Source of the DNA: Ferrimonas kyonanensis DSM 18153
GTDB taxonomy: Bacteria; Pseudomonadota; Gammaproteobacteria; Enterobacterales; Shewanellaceae
Length of the DNA stretch: 64,000 bases
NCBI RefSeq assembly: GCF_000425405.1
Contig: NZ_KE384369.1
Span: 54,068 to 118,067 of the forward strand
Direction: 5' to 3'
Part shown: positions 44,624 to 58,802 of the stretch, piece by piece
How the letters are laid out: each line of letters opens with the position of its first letter
How positions within the stretch are numbered: position 1 is the stretch's first letter
Notes under the pieces: generated by a model
The model's database searches: none
What the model was told of the DNA's origin: nothing
Seen by the model: only the letters and a program-made list of their open reading frames with translations
Translations under genes and position numbers: made by a program

Positions 44624-44813
44624 TGAGGTTCCCAAAGCACTGTCCAAACTACCCCTACAAGGGTACCGAAATCTGGCAAAACTGTCAGTGCAAAATGTCA
44701 CCAGTCAATGTTTCAGGCCGCTGTGGCCGCTTTCAGAGGAACAATTTCGGCAATTGGCGCCGGTGCGGTTTGTACAACTACACTTACAACTTATTGCTTC
44801 ATTGAGGATTTGT

Positions 44814-46304
44814 ATGTTCAAAGCCTGGCTTTTAATCCTGTGTCTGCTCAGCCCATCCATCGCCGCCGACCCTCAGGTGGCGCCGCTACCGGCCACCCCC
44901 AGCGACGACACTTTTGCCGATGTCTGGCCCATCATGGCGTCACCGATGACCGGCGACCTCGATGCCATGATCGCTCGGGGAGAGATTCGAATCCTGACCA
45001 CCTTCAGTCTCGGCTGGTATTACATCGATGGCGGCCACCCGATGGGCATCACCTATGAAAATGGCCGTAATTTCGAAGCCTTTGCCCGCCGCATTCTGGG
45101 CGCGCCGGCCAAACTGCTGAAAGTCACGCTGATCCCGGTGCGCCGTGATCAGCTTATCCCCTACCTGATGCAGGGCTACGGCGATCTGATCTTTGCCAAC
45201 CTCACCATTACCGAGCGTCGCCAGAGCCAGATCGCGTTCTCGGCGCCGGTCAGTGACGACACTCAGGAGCTGATCGTAACCACCGACCAGTTCGGCAAAG
45301 CCACCACCTTGCACCAGCTGGCCGGGAAACGGATCACCGTTCGCCGTGAATCGAGTTATTACGACAGCCTGATGGCCATGAACGAACGGCTGAAACGCAA
45401 GGGCCGTCAGGAGATACAGATAGAACTGGCGGATCCCCGGCTGGAGGACGAAGACCTGCTCAAGTTCGTCAGCAGCGGTGTGTTGGGGGCCACCGTCATC
45501 GACAAGCATAAACTGCCGGTGTGGTTAAAACGCTACCCCAACCTGGTCACCCTCGACGCTGTGCCGCTTCGAAGTGGCGGTCATGTCGCCTACGGCCTTC
45601 GCAAAAACAGCCCGCAGTTGCAATCGCTGATAGATCGTTATGCCACCACCTATCGCTCCGGCGGTCACACGGTTAACGTGCTTCACCATCGCTTCCTACA
45701 AAACGATCGCTGGCTGACCCATGCCCGTTCTTCCAACAACCTCGACACCCTGGCCCAGTTGCAGACCTGGTTCGAGACCTACGGCGAACAGTATCATTTC
45801 GACTGGGTGCTGCTGGCCTCGTTCGCCTACCAGGAGTCAAAATTCAAACAGACCGCACGCAGCAGTGCCGGTGCGGTGGGGATCATGCAGGTGCTGCCCT
45901 CCACGGCCGCCGACAGGCGGGTGGCCATCAAAAACATTCATGAACCAGAAAACAACATCCACGCCGGCACCAAGTACCTGTCGGTGATTCGAAGTAGCTA
46001 CTTTGATGACGAGGCCCTGACCCCGTTTAACCAGATGATCTTTAGCATCGCCGCTTACAACGCTGGCCCCAACCGCATCAATCGACTTCGGCAACAGGCG
46101 GCCCAGCGGGGGCTGGATCCCAATCGCTGGTTTGGCAATGTTGAGTATCTCGCCGCTGCCCGAATCGGTGCCGAAACCGTTAACTACGTGGCCAACATCT
46201 ATCGCTATTACATTGTATACAAGCGAGGCCTAAGCGAACTTGGGCAGAAGCGTCAATTGCAGCGCGCCATGGAGGGAACGGGCAACAGCGGCAATTTGCC
46301 CTAA
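44814..46304 (+). CDS. mltF: membrane-bound lytic murein transglycosylase F
   Basis: 496 residues. Signal peptide (MFKAWLLILCLLSPSIAA), a bacterial solute-binding type 3 domain (about 45-300, GYGDLIFANLTITERRQSQI), and a C-terminal SLT domain: ASFAYQESKFKQTARSSAGA with catalytic Glu, GIMQVLPSTAADR, FSIAAYNAGPNRINRLRQQA. MltF cleaves glycan strands to anhydromuropeptides at the outer membrane. No lipobox is obvious in the signal, unlike some Mlt proteins. ATG 44814 has AGGA upstream. Confidence 0.85.
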   Translation: MFKAWLLILCLLSPSIAADPQVAPLPATPSDDTFADVWPIMASPMTGDLDAMIARGEIRILTTFSLGWYYIDGGHPMGITYENGRNFEAFARRILGAPAKLLKVTLIPVRRDQLIPYLMQGYGDLIFANLTITERRQSQIAFSAPVSDDTQELIVTTDQFGKATTLHQLAGKRITVRRESSYYDSLMAMNERLKRKGRQEIQIELADPRLEDEDLLKFVSSGVLGATVIDKHKLPVWLKRYPNLVTLDAVPLRSGGHVAYGLRKNSPQLQSLIDRYATTYRSGGHTVNVLHHRFLQNDRWLTHARSSNNLDTLAQLQTWFETYGEQYHFDWVLLASFAYQESKFKQTARSSAGAVGIMQVLPSTAADRRVAIKNIHEPENNIHAGTKYLSVIRSSYFDDEALTPFNQMIFSIAAYNAGPNRINRLRQQAAQRGLDPNRWFGNVEYLAAARIGAETVNYVANIYRYYIVYKRGLSELGQKRQLQRAMEGTGNSGNLP

Positions 46305-46359
46305 ACTGATAGACAGCATCACTGACAACAATAGTGAATAAAACCAATAAGGAGCGGCT

Positions 46360-50032
<3,673 letters not shown>

Positions 50033-50226
50033 ACACTTGTATAGGTGTTTGAATAAAAAGGGTTACAATTGAGTCATGCAACTCGCGGAAGGGTTTTGTA
50101 GCATACGCACTGATGCTATCAGAACATTGTTCCGCCTGTCGGCAGCCAAACCAGCCCTGACAGGCGAAGCACAAAACCGGCCAGCACCATTTATTGGCCG
50201 TATTTTAGAAAAGGATTGCGACACCT

Positions 50227-52062
50227 ATGTCTCAAAAACGACCGTTGTTGGTAAGAATATTCCGTTTTATCTGGTCCGCCTTTAACGGCATTCGCCGAAC
50301 CATCATCAACATTGTGTTCTTCGGCCTGCTGGCCGCCATTGTCATTGGCATGAGCCAGGACAAGGCACCGACCGTACCGGAAGGCGCCGCGCTGGTGCTG
50401 AACCTGAACGGCAACCTGGTCGAGCAGAAGAAAGATCTCGACCCAATGCAACTGCTGGCCCGCCAGGATGACGACCAAGAGCAGGAGATCCTGCTCGACG
50501 ACTTGCTGATGACCATCGACGAAGCCGCCAGTGACGACCGCATCTCCGCCATCGTGCTGCGTCCCGGCGGTGTGGCCGGCGGCATTGCCAAACTGCAACA
50601 GGTAGGCGAAGCATTGCAAGCCTTCCGTGCCAGTGGCAAACCGGTCATCGCTCAGTCCGGCTGGTACAGCCAGAACCCCTACTTCCTGGCCAGCTACGCC
50701 GATGAAATTCAGCTCAACCGCAGCGGCATGGTGTCCATCGAAGGCATGGGCATGTACCGCCTGTTCTACAAAGAGCTGCTGGACAAAATTGGGGTGAAAA
50801 CCCACCTGTTTCGGGTCGGCAAGTACAAGTCGTTTGCCGAGAGCTATACCCTGAACGAAATGTCCGAACCGGCCAAAGAGGCCAACCGTGCCCTGCTTGG
50901 CGATATCTGGGGCCACTACAAATCCACCATTCACGCCAACCGCGACCTGCAAGACGGTCTGTTTGATCGCAACCTCGACCAGCTGGAAGCGGCCCTGAAG
51001 GCCTCCAACGGCGACTTCAGTCAGTACGCCTTCGACAACGGCCTGGTGGACTCGCTGATGACCTCGGTCGAGATGCGCGACGCCCTGATTGAACGCTTCG
51101 GCACCCTGGCGGAAGACGACAGCAAGTTTAACGGCATCGGCTGGCAAGACTATCTGAGCCAGATTCCACCAAAACTGGACCTGTTGACCAGCGACACTCA
51201 GGTGGCCGTAGTGGTGGCCCAGGGCACCATTTTGCCTGGCAACCAACCTCCGGGCACCGTCGGCGGCAACTCTATGGCCAAACTGCTGCGTGAAGCCCGG
51301 GAAGACGCCAAGATCAAAGCCGTGGTGATTCGCGTCGACAGCCCCGGCGGCAGCGTGTTTGCTTCGGAGCAGATTCGCCAGGAGATCCTGGCTCTGAAAC
51401 AGGCCGGCAAGACCGTGGTCTCCTCCATGAGTTCGGTGGCGGCTTCCGGCGGCTATTGGATCTCGGCCAACACCGATCGCATCTATGCCATGCCATCGAC
51501 GGTCACTGGCTCCATCGGCATCATCGGCATGATTCAAACCTTTGAAGACACCGCCGCCACCGTTGGCGTCAACATGGATGGTGTCGGCACCACCGAGATG
51601 TCCGGTTTGAACGTGTTCTCACCACTGCCAGAACAGTTCAAGTCCATCATGCAGATGAATCTGGATAAGGGCTATCGCGACTTCATCGAGCTGGTCTCAA
51701 CGGCCCGAGGTCTGGATCTGGATCAGGTCGAATCACTGGCACAAGGCCGGGTCTGGAGCGGCATCGCCGCCAAAGAGCTGGGGCTGGTGGACGAGCTGGG
51801 CGATCTGGATGACGCAATTGCCGGCGCCGCCGAACTCGCCGGACTGGAGAGCTTTGATACCGTGGTGATCGAGCAACCGGTCAGCCCAGAGCAGGAGTTT
51901 CTGCGCGAGTTTCTCGGCAGTGCCGGTATCGAACTGCCCAGTGGCGGCCCCAGCCTGTTGTCTCAGCTGAAACAGCAGTTGCTGGCGCCATTGGAGCAGC
52001 GGTTGTCGCTCACCGATCCGGCCAACACCTACCTGTTGTGCCTGGAGTGCGGTGAGTTGTAA
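50227..52062 (+). CDS. sppA: signal peptide peptidase SppA, long form
   Basis: 611 residues, one N-terminal membrane segment (about 28-45) and two tandem ClpP-like domains. The dyad is split as in E. coli SppA: general-base Lys in FRVGKYKSFAESYT of the N domain and nucleophile Ser in SMSSVAASGGYWIS of the C domain, with VDSPGGSVFASE. It degrades remnant signal peptides in the inner membrane. Terminated by a hairpin before ansA. Confidence 0.95.
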   Translation: MSQKRPLLVRIFRFIWSAFNGIRRTIINIVFFGLLAAIVIGMSQDKAPTVPEGAALVLNLNGNLVEQKKDLDPMQLLARQDDDQEQEILLDDLLMTIDEAASDDRISAIVLRPGGVAGGIAKLQQVGEALQAFRASGKPVIAQSGWYSQNPYFLASYADEIQLNRSGMVSIEGMGMYRLFYKELLDKIGVKTHLFRVGKYKSFAESYTLNEMSEPAKEANRALLGDIWGHYKSTIHANRDLQDGLFDRNLDQLEAALKASNGDFSQYAFDNGLVDSLMTSVEMRDALIERFGTLAEDDSKFNGIGWQDYLSQIPPKLDLLTSDTQVAVVVAQGTILPGNQPPGTVGGNSMAKLLREAREDAKIKAVVIRVDSPGGSVFASEQIRQEILALKQAGKTVVSSMSSVAASGGYWISANTDRIYAMPSTVTGSIGIIGMIQTFEDTAATVGVNMDGVGTTEMSGLNVFSPLPEQFKSIMQMNLDKGYRDFIELVSTARGLDLDQVESLAQGRVWSGIAAKELGLVDELGDLDDAIAGAAELAGLESFDTVVIEQPVSPEQEFLREFLGSAGIELPSGGPSLLSQLKQQLLAPLEQRLSLTDPANTYLLCLECGEL

Positions 52063-52082
52063 TCACAATCTCAGCGTTTAAC

Positions 52083-52108
52083 AAAGGCCTCCGTTCGGAG
52101 GCCTTTTT
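52083..52108 (+). terminator. rho-independent terminator of sppA
   Basis: AAAGGCCTCCG (52083-52093) and CGGAGGCCTTT (52096-52106), 11-bp stem then T run. Confidence 0.9.
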
Positions 52109-52128
52109 GCTATCTTGAAGAGGCGCGC

Positions 52129-52134
52129 TATAAT
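52129..52134 (+). promoter_or_regulatory. -10 element of ansA promoter
   Basis: TATAAT 32 bases before the ansA start. The -35 (TTGCTA at 52107) is weak and overlaps the sppA terminator. Confidence 0.35.
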
Positions 52135-52165
52135 CCGCCCATTCTCGCTAAGGCCTCTGACAATA

Positions 52166-53176
<1,011 letters not shown>

Positions 53177-53179
53177 ACC

Positions 53180-54133
53180 CTAGCCGACCGACAGCGGTCG
53201 CCTCGGTGACGGCGCCAATTCACTGGCCGGTACGCCGAGACTCAGTACAATCTGAGGTCGGCTTCCCTCCAGCAAACCGGACAGTTCGTCGCGCAATTCA
53301 GGCACCTGAACCGCTTGATTCAAAAAAGACGCCTGATAGCCGTGATGGTTGGCGGCCAGCAGCAGTCGCTGCAGCGCTCGCCCGGCATCGAGCCACAGCC
53401 GTGGCGTATCGGCGTCGGTAGACAAAGCCAGCAACAGCGGCGCCGACTGCGCCTGTTGACGGCTGGACAAGGCCAGCAGCCGCCCCAGGTTAAACCTTCG
53501 TACCGCCCATCCAATCCCCCTACCCCAAGGCGAAGGCACCACCAGGCCGTCGCCTTCTGTGGCCGGTCGCATCCAGGCCGCCAGCTCCCGGCGCCAATCG
53601 ACGTTGGCCCACAGTTGCCTATCGCCTTCGGCCACCAACGCCGCCACCAAGGCGCGTCGACCGAGGTTGTTCAGGGACGTCAGGCTCACGCCCGTCCCCT
53701 GAATCGCCTGGTGCAAACGGGGAAACAGACACGGATCCACCGCCGCCTCAGTAAACCGGCCACGATGGGTATGTCGACGGCCGATGCAGCGGCTCAAGGG
53801 GTTCAGCGATCGAAGATGGCGACCGCTGCGGCTAAGGGTGACAGTCGCCAACAGTTGTGGTCGGTCGGGATCGGGCAAGGGCTGAATCTGCGCCGTCATG
53901 TCCGCCTCGTTGGCCGCCAACACCAGGGTTTCCAGGACGCAGCCGCAACTGATGGTCAGTTCACGGTTGTGGGGGTCGTTGACCGGCAGCGCTCGGGAGT
54001 CATCCGCCAGCAATTCAATCACAGGCTCAAACACCCTAAACCGCCATGGCTGTGTGTTGTGGCTGGAAGGGGCCAGGCAGGCCCGTTCCAGAATCTGAGT
54101 AACGCTGGCATTCCAGTGTTGCGAGTCGTCCAT
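53180..54133 (-). CDS. Acg-like nitroreductase-family protein
   Basis: 317 residues, with the nitroreductase opening ILERACLAPSSHNTQPWRF and later LWLDAGRALQRLLLAANHHGYQ. Sequence GRRHTHRGRFTE and overall tandem-like length are those of Acg-type FMN proteins. Substrate unknown. ATG 54133 (MDDSQHWN) has GGAG; reading extends to 54238 across the end of the M48 gene. Converges with ansA (3 bases between stops). Confidence 0.75.
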   Translation of the reverse strand: MDDSQHWNASVTQILERACLAPSSHNTQPWRFRVFEPVIELLADDSRALPVNDPHNRELTISCGCVLETLVLAANEADMTAQIQPLPDPDRPQLLATVTLSRSGRHLRSLNPLSRCIGRRHTHRGRFTEAAVDPCLFPRLHQAIQGTGVSLTSLNNLGRRALVAALVAEGDRQLWANVDWRRELAAWMRPATEGDGLVVPSPWGRGIGWAVRRFNLGRLLALSSRQQAQSAPLLLALSTDADTPRLWLDAGRALQRLLLAANHHGYQASFLNQAVQVPELRDELSGLLEGSRPQIVLSLGVPASELAPSPRRPLSVG

Positions 54134-54150
54134 GTCATCGCTCCCGCTGA

Positions 54151-55206
54151 TCAGTCCTGAGTAGACTCTGCGCTGGCCTGCTCCGCCGCCCGAATCCGAT
54201 CCAGGGTATCGGGGTGGGTACTGAAGTAATCGTCCCAATGCACCTCGGGGCCGGCCTGGGCAGGCGCCTTAGTCGAGCCGGAGCTCAACAAGCGCATGGC
54301 GTCGGCAAAATGCCGCGGCGACAACCCCAGCTGCACCAGCTTGTCGTAGGCGTACTGGTCGGCTTCGGTTTCCATCTCTCGGGAAAAGGCATTTTCCACC
54401 AAGCTGGCTCCGGCGCCGATGATCATCTCGCCAGCCCCTTCAATATCCCCCAGCAGCACCGCGAACAGCAAGCTATTGGCGCTGGCCCTGGCCAGTAACT
54501 TAAGCCCATGCTGGTGCTGAACATGGCCCATCTCGTGCAAAAGCACCGCGGTCAGCGCCTTGGGGTGATCCTCCATCAGGGTCACGATGTCATCCAGGAC
54601 CACCACGGTACCATCGGGCAGCGCAAACGCATTGGCACCGATGGGACCGCTGCGAAACTGCAGCCGATAACCGTTGTCTGTCATCGCCAGTGTCGACAGC
54701 GTTGAGTGCCAGTTCTGGGTGACGGCCTGGCGCTGCTGCAGTGACAGGGTACTGGGCTTCAACATGGTTGTGTCCATCAGATACAGCGTATGCTCACTGA
54801 CGGTATCCGCAACGACTTCCGGCAGTAACGACACCGACGCGTCCGCCGCCGCCGGCACCGCCCGGGTCAACATCAGCCACAGGAACAGCGGTACCAGCAC
54901 CACCGCCACCAGCACAGCGCTCCAATGACCTTCCAGCCAATGAATCAGCCGCTGCGACGTCGCCATTCCCGGCCAGCGGAAATCGACGTCATCGGGGGTG
55001 AATCGGCCGCCATCGCTAAACTGCAACTCCACCGCCAGGCCGGGCAACAGATCGCCAATCTGGCACTGTTCCAGCATCGCCTGACGATGCACCTGCGTCT
55101 GAGCCTCCAGGGTCAGCACCACCTGGCCGTCGGCCACTTCAACCCGGGCCGCCTGACAGACGTTGCTGTCTGGCGCCACATAACTCCCTGTGATGCTATC
55201 GACCAT
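54151..55206 (-). CDS. M48-family membrane metallopeptidase
   Basis: 351 residues. N-terminal soluble domain (about 1-90), a membrane segment at about 95-115, then an M48 peptidase: zinc motif LLHEMGHVQHQHG, third ligand in FSREMETEADQYAYDKL, STHPDTLDRIRAAE. The active site would be periplasmic or at the membrane face. 11 bases from the DUF898 gene upstream, an arrangement common for the pair, so the two are likely functionally linked. Confidence 0.85.
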   Translation of the reverse strand: MVDSITGSYVAPDSNVCQAARVEVADGQVVLTLEAQTQVHRQAMLEQCQIGDLLPGLAVELQFSDGGRFTPDDVDFRWPGMATSQRLIHWLEGHWSAVLVAVVLVPLFLWLMLTRAVPAAADASVSLLPEVVADTVSEHTLYLMDTTMLKPSTLSLQQRQAVTQNWHSTLSTLAMTDNGYRLQFRSGPIGANAFALPDGTVVVLDDIVTLMEDHPKALTAVLLHEMGHVQHQHGLKLLARASANSLLFAVLLGDIEGAGEMIIGAGASLVENAFSREMETEADQYAYDKLVQLGLSPRHFADAMRLLSSGSTKAPAQAGPEVHWDDYFSTHPDTLDRIRAAEQASAESTQD

Positions 55207-55217
55207 CGTTGCCCCGC

Positions 55218-56417
55218 TCAGGTAATGGACAGATCGAGATCAAACACCCCGGCCGCCTCTTCGCCGAACGCCGAGTCGTCGCCGCTGACGGTATTGGTTA
55301 ACGCCTGTGCCCCGGGATGCAGCGCTACCCCCACCGACTCGGTGATGAACGCCATCTTCCGTACCTGAGTCACGGGATAAGCCAGCCCCAGAGTACCCAG
55401 CAGCATCGCCGCATTGGTGGTCATCATGGCCACATAGCTCCCTACACTGATCTTCGGCTCGAAACTCACCACGTTGTCGATCTGTGTCTGCTCAAACACA
55501 TGATTGAGGATCATGCCCTGATACAGCGAGCGCACCAGGAAACTCACCAAAAACGCGCCACTGTACATCAGCAATATCGGCAACAGCTGAATCTGCGCCT
55601 CTGCGTCTCCGCCAACCTGGGTGACCATCTCGTTGACCCCGACCAGGCTGAACAGCGCGATGAAGCCAACAATGGCCAGGCCCGCAGCGGCCAAGGACGC
55701 GCCGTAATAGGGGCCTGAGTCAGTCGTCACTTCGAACCGTTTGCCGCCAAAACTGCTGTTGCCGTACAGGTACTGGTCCATCTTCTTAAACACCCAGGGC
55801 ATGGCCAGGTACAGGGTAAATGCGCCGACCATGGGCAGCAGCACAAAGGTCACCAGGGTGCCGAAGTACGATCCCTCAAAGGAGAAACGCACGTTCTTAT
55901 AGGCGGTCATGCGCATTGAAAACCGCATTCCCTGAAGAATCAGCCAAGGGGTGGCAACCAGCAGCCCCAGAGTCATCAGCAAGCCGGCAAAGGGCGACAA
56001 CTGTGACACCAGGGTAAACAGCACCAGCACCACAACGGCGACTATGCGACCTTTGAGGATCTGCATCGGCTTAGCCAGGTAGCGAAACGGCTGGCCATCC
56101 AGTTTGGTGTGTCCCAGCATATACTGGCTGTTGCGAACCTTGGCCCAGGCGCTGTAGATCCCCAGGGTGACAATGCTCAGCAGCAGGTTGACTATCCACA
56201 GCTTAAAATACGCGCCTTTTTGACCGGTAAACTCAAACCTAACCAAGCGCTTAGCCGCGCTAGAATCGCGCTCTGCAGCTAACTGCTGATCGCGCTGGCA
56301 CCGCAAATCAATCTCCTGCTGCAGGCGCTGCGCCCGTTGTGGATACTGAACTGAGTCGAGATGCTTTTGCGCATCCAAAAGTTCGGCCAGCGAATAAGCG
56401 CTGTAGTTGGGTTCCAT
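55218..56417 (-). CDS. YjgN-like DUF898 membrane protein
   Basis: 399 residues. N-terminal charged helix (about 1-60), then FEFTGQKGAYFKLWIVNLLL and TLGIYSAWAKVRNSQYMLGHT, the repeated signature of DUF898, followed by six to seven membrane segments and a second YGGSSF/GGKRFEV part. Function unknown. ATG 56417 has GAGAGG upstream; reading extends to 56480. Precedes the M48 peptidase in one operon. Confidence 0.85.
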   Translation of the reverse strand: MEPNYSAYSLAELLDAQKHLDSVQYPQRAQRLQQEIDLRCQRDQQLAAERDSSAAKRLVRFEFTGQKGAYFKLWIVNLLLSIVTLGIYSAWAKVRNSQYMLGHTKLDGQPFRYLAKPMQILKGRIVAVVVLVLFTLVSQLSPFAGLLMTLGLLVATPWLILQGMRFSMRMTAYKNVRFSFEGSYFGTLVTFVLLPMVGAFTLYLAMPWVFKKMDQYLYGNSSFGGKRFEVTTDSGPYYGASLAAAGLAIVGFIALFSLVGVNEMVTQVGGDAEAQIQLLPILLMYSGAFLVSFLVRSLYQGMILNHVFEQTQIDNVVSFEPKISVGSYVAMMTTNAAMLLGTLGLAYPVTQVRKMAFITESVGVALHPGAQALTNTVSGDDSAFGEEAAGVFDLDLSIT

Positions 56418-56544
56418 GGTGCCTCTCTTGTCCCTGGATAGAATAATCTTCGAAAAATCAGGCCTATAGACTACCTGCATCCACCTGTGACTAAAAGAGA
56501 CGGAGTTTCAATTTTCTTAGTAAAATCAGTATATTTTGTCACTG

Positions 56545-56970
56545 TTACCGCAGTTTTGTTATCGCCACCACAGTCAGCACCAACAGAGGCAGGTTGGAGA
56601 GCACAAACACCGCAAACCGCACTTCAATGCGGTTACCCAGCGCCTGCACCAAACTGTGGATCACCCTTAACGCCACATAGCTCCAGGCCATGACCAGCAC
56701 CAAAGGGCCATCGGCACCAACGCGCTCCAGTACCCACAGCAACACATAAAACAGCAGCGGTTGTTCCAGAAGGTGGTTGTAGTTGTCTGCTTTCCAGCGC
56801 ACCGGCGCCGGTAATTCGGCCATCTGCTGACCTCTGGGAGCATCGGGATCCAGCCGCATTTTGGCTCGCTGGATGGCGGGAATTCGAGTGGCGTACATCC
56901 ACAGCCACATGACCAGTGTCCAGGCAACCAACACTGCCGCTGGCAACAGCAACGGCGAATGCGTCTCCAT
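56545..56970 (-). CDS. MAPEG-family membrane protein
   Basis: 141 residues, four membrane segments. WKADNYNHLLEQPLLFYVLL is the MAPEG motif (Asn and Glu near glutathione binding), followed by YVALRVIHSLVQALGNRIEVRF. MAPEG proteins include microsomal glutathione transferases; bacterial roles are mostly unknown. ATG 56970 follows GGGAGG at 4 bases. Confidence 0.85.
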   Translation of the reverse strand: METHSPLLLPAAVLVAWTLVMWLWMYATRIPAIQRAKMRLDPDAPRGQQMAELPAPVRWKADNYNHLLEQPLLFYVLLWVLERVGADGPLVLVMAWSYVALRVIHSLVQALGNRIEVRFAVFVLSNLPLLVLTVVAITKLR

Positions 56971-57079
56971 ATAACCTCCCTGTCCGTTGTGATCCCATCT
57001 TCCGGTTGAGGGATGCCGCTATTACTCGATGCCAATCAACGCAAAGCCGGCAACGGCGGGCCATGTATCGAGCAAAGGC

Positions 57080-57379
57080 TCAGCGGTCAGACTCATCAAT
57101 AAAGGTTAACCACTGTTCCAGCGCCTCAACCAGCATTCGCCGCTCAAACCGACACACCTCATCGCTGAACAGGCTCTCCAGCACCGCATCATCCCCATCG
57201 AGTAACAGGCAGTGGGCATTGCCACTGACCTCCCCCACAGAATGATCCGCCAACGCCAATAACTCCTTGGTGGCCACCACATCGGCCTGCACGTCGCTGG
57301 TAAGAAACTCCGCCAGCATGACGGGTTCATTGTCGACTTCGGCCCGGGCCGTCCCCTGTTGATCTCGATACAGCTTCAT
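57080..57379 (-). CDS. small acidic protein next to EndoU nuclease (possible inhibitor)
   Basis: 99 residues, rich in Asp and Glu (about 22 against 8 Lys/Arg), MKLYRDQQGTARAEVDNEP start and VEALEQWLTFIDESDR end. No signal peptide, so cytoplasmic. ATG 57379 has AGAGGG upstream; a GTG lies 6 bases earlier. It begins 10 bases after the EndoU stop, so they form one transcript. Strong acidity and position would fit a nuclease immunity protein, which is inference. A distant resemblance to UPF0231/YacL proteins is possible. Confidence 0.6.
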   Translation of the reverse strand: MKLYRDQQGTARAEVDNEPVMLAEFLTSDVQADVVATKELLALADHSVGEVSGNAHCLLLDGDDAVLESLFSDEVCRFERRMLVEALEQWLTFIDESDR

Positions 57380-57388
57380 GACCACCCT

Positions 57389-57898
57389 CTACTGGTAAAT
57401 GGGGTACGCAGTGTTGATGTTGCCTTTAGGACAATGACTTTGCCCTTGATTACACATATAGCCTTCAATGGTGATCCCATCCACTACCCCGGACCATTTT
57501 CCGTATTCCGGTTGACTCGACGCCCCATAAGCCCGAAGGATGGCCTCCACCACCTGCTGTTGGCTCCAGCTGTCGGGAAAGAAGGTGCTGTTGGCCCGTT
57601 TATCGGTCCAGCCCTGGCCATGACACAACGCCACCTGGCCCCGATAGATCCCATAACGATTGGCGGGCGCTGTTATCCTGATCAACCGGGCCCCCTGAGG
57701 ATCCTTGCCGCCAGAGCGACTGTGAAACCCCACCGCCCGACCTCTTTTGTTGATCTCGCCGGTGATCACATGACCGAGGTTGACCGAAGGCTGGGTATCA
57801 CTCCAGTGGGTGTAGTTCTGCTGACAGTGTTCGGCCCAGGCGGGGTGGACTGCCACCGCCACCCATGCCATCAATCCAACGAGCCATCCCTTTCTCAT
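57389..57898 (-). CDS. secreted EndoU-domain nuclease
   Basis: 169 residues. Signal peptide (MRKGWLVGLMAWVAVAVHPAWA), then the bacterial EndoU core: GHVITGEINKRGRAVGFHSR with two candidate catalytic His, GGKDPQGARLI, and NSTFFPDSWSQQQVVEAILRAYG. EndoU domains are usually the C-terminal toxin module of CdiA-like proteins and cleave RNA; here the domain is free-standing and exported. ATG 57898 has GGAGACAGG upstream. A small acidic protein is encoded directly downstream. Confidence 0.75.
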   Translation of the reverse strand: MRKGWLVGLMAWVAVAVHPAWAEHCQQNYTHWSDTQPSVNLGHVITGEINKRGRAVGFHSRSGGKDPQGARLIRITAPANRYGIYRGQVALCHGQGWTDKRANSTFFPDSWSQQQVVEAILRAYGASSQPEYGKWSGVVDGITIEGYMCNQGQSHCPKGNINTAYPIYQ

Positions 57899-58061
57899 AA
57901 CCTGTCTCCTGTGCTGGTTAGAGGGCACCACTAACAATGGAACCCAAATCTCTTTAGTGCCAATGATGGGTTCCTCCCACTAAGGCCCCCCCCGGTCCAA
58001 GGCTAGATCAAAAAAGCGCGCCCGAAGACACGCCGTTATTGAAACATCGAGGACTGCCTAT

Positions 58062-58523
58062 TTACCCTGCCGGGGGAACGTATGCCTCGGTGCCCCACAG
58101 AGGTACCGTAGACAAGCTGTGTTTATAGCTGCCCTTGGTTTCCTTAGTGCTGTAGGCAATGTACAACAGAGTCTGGGTTTTCTGATCCAGGATGCGGCGG
58201 ATCTTCAAAGTCTTAAACAGCACGCTTTTGGACTTCTTAAACACCACCTCGCCAGACTTGCCAGTATCAATCTGACTCAGCATGGCCGAGGTAATGGGCC
58301 CGGTCTGACGACAGGCGATGCCCATGTCGCTGGGGTCGGCAAAGTCCAGATCCGCTTCGATGTTGGAGATGTGGCAGGTCACGCCGGTAACCACCGGGTC
58401 CTGCAACACTTCGACTTTAATGTCTTTGGTGGTGAACAGGCCCAGAGACACATCCCCCACTTCGTTATTATCACAGCCACTCAACAGCAGGGTTGCGGCC
58501 AGGGCCGCCCAAACTGGTTTCAT
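58062..58523 (-). CDS. creA: CreA family protein
   Basis: 153 residues. Lipoprotein-like signal (ALAATLLLSGCDN, Cys 17), then EVGDVSLGLFTTKDIKVE, DPVVTGVTCHISNIEADLDF and PSDMGIACRQTGPI, all highly conserved in CreA. Periplasmic, function unknown. The lipobox is a variation on the usual cleaved signal. It follows the yeaC-like gene by 3 bases on the same strand. Confidence 0.93.
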   Translation of the reverse strand: MKPVWAALAATLLLSGCDNNEVGDVSLGLFTTKDIKVEVLQDPVVTGVTCHISNIEADLDFADPSDMGIACRQTGPITSAMLSQIDTGKSGEVVFKKSKSVLFKTLKIRRILDQKTQTLLYIAYSTKETKGSYKHSLSTVPLWGTEAYVPPAG

Positions 58524-58526
58524 CGA

Positions 58527-58799
58527 TTACTCCGGTTTGATTCGAGCGATCTGCTGTTCATCAAACTGATGCTTCAGCACGTCTTTCGGCAGGTGGTTAA
58601 TCTGACCGTCCTTACCGACGGTCAGATGCTGGTTATCGGTGTTGTGATTGGCCTGCCACACGATCAACGCCTGCATCGCCGCCTCCCGTTGTTCGTCACT
58701 GACCAATGAGCCATCGGGCCACTTGCCAATCTCAACCGCCGTTTGCAGCCGCGCAGCCAGTTCGTCGTTCATACCGGCGGCCAGTTGTTGCCAATCCAT
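58527..58799 (-). CDS. YeaC-like DUF1315 protein
   Basis: 90 residues: LQTAVEIGKWPDGSLVSDEQREAAMQAL and WQANHNTDNQHLTVGKDGQI correspond closely to E. coli YeaC. Cytoplasmic, function unknown. It sits between a zinc-ribbon membrane protein and creA with 3-base gaps on both sides, forming a three-gene operon. Confidence 0.85.
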   Translation of the reverse strand: MDWQQLAAGMNDELAARLQTAVEIGKWPDGSLVSDEQREAAMQALIVWQANHNTDNQHLTVGKDGQINHLPKDVLKHQFDEQQIARIKPE

Positions 58800-58802
58800 G
58801 CC

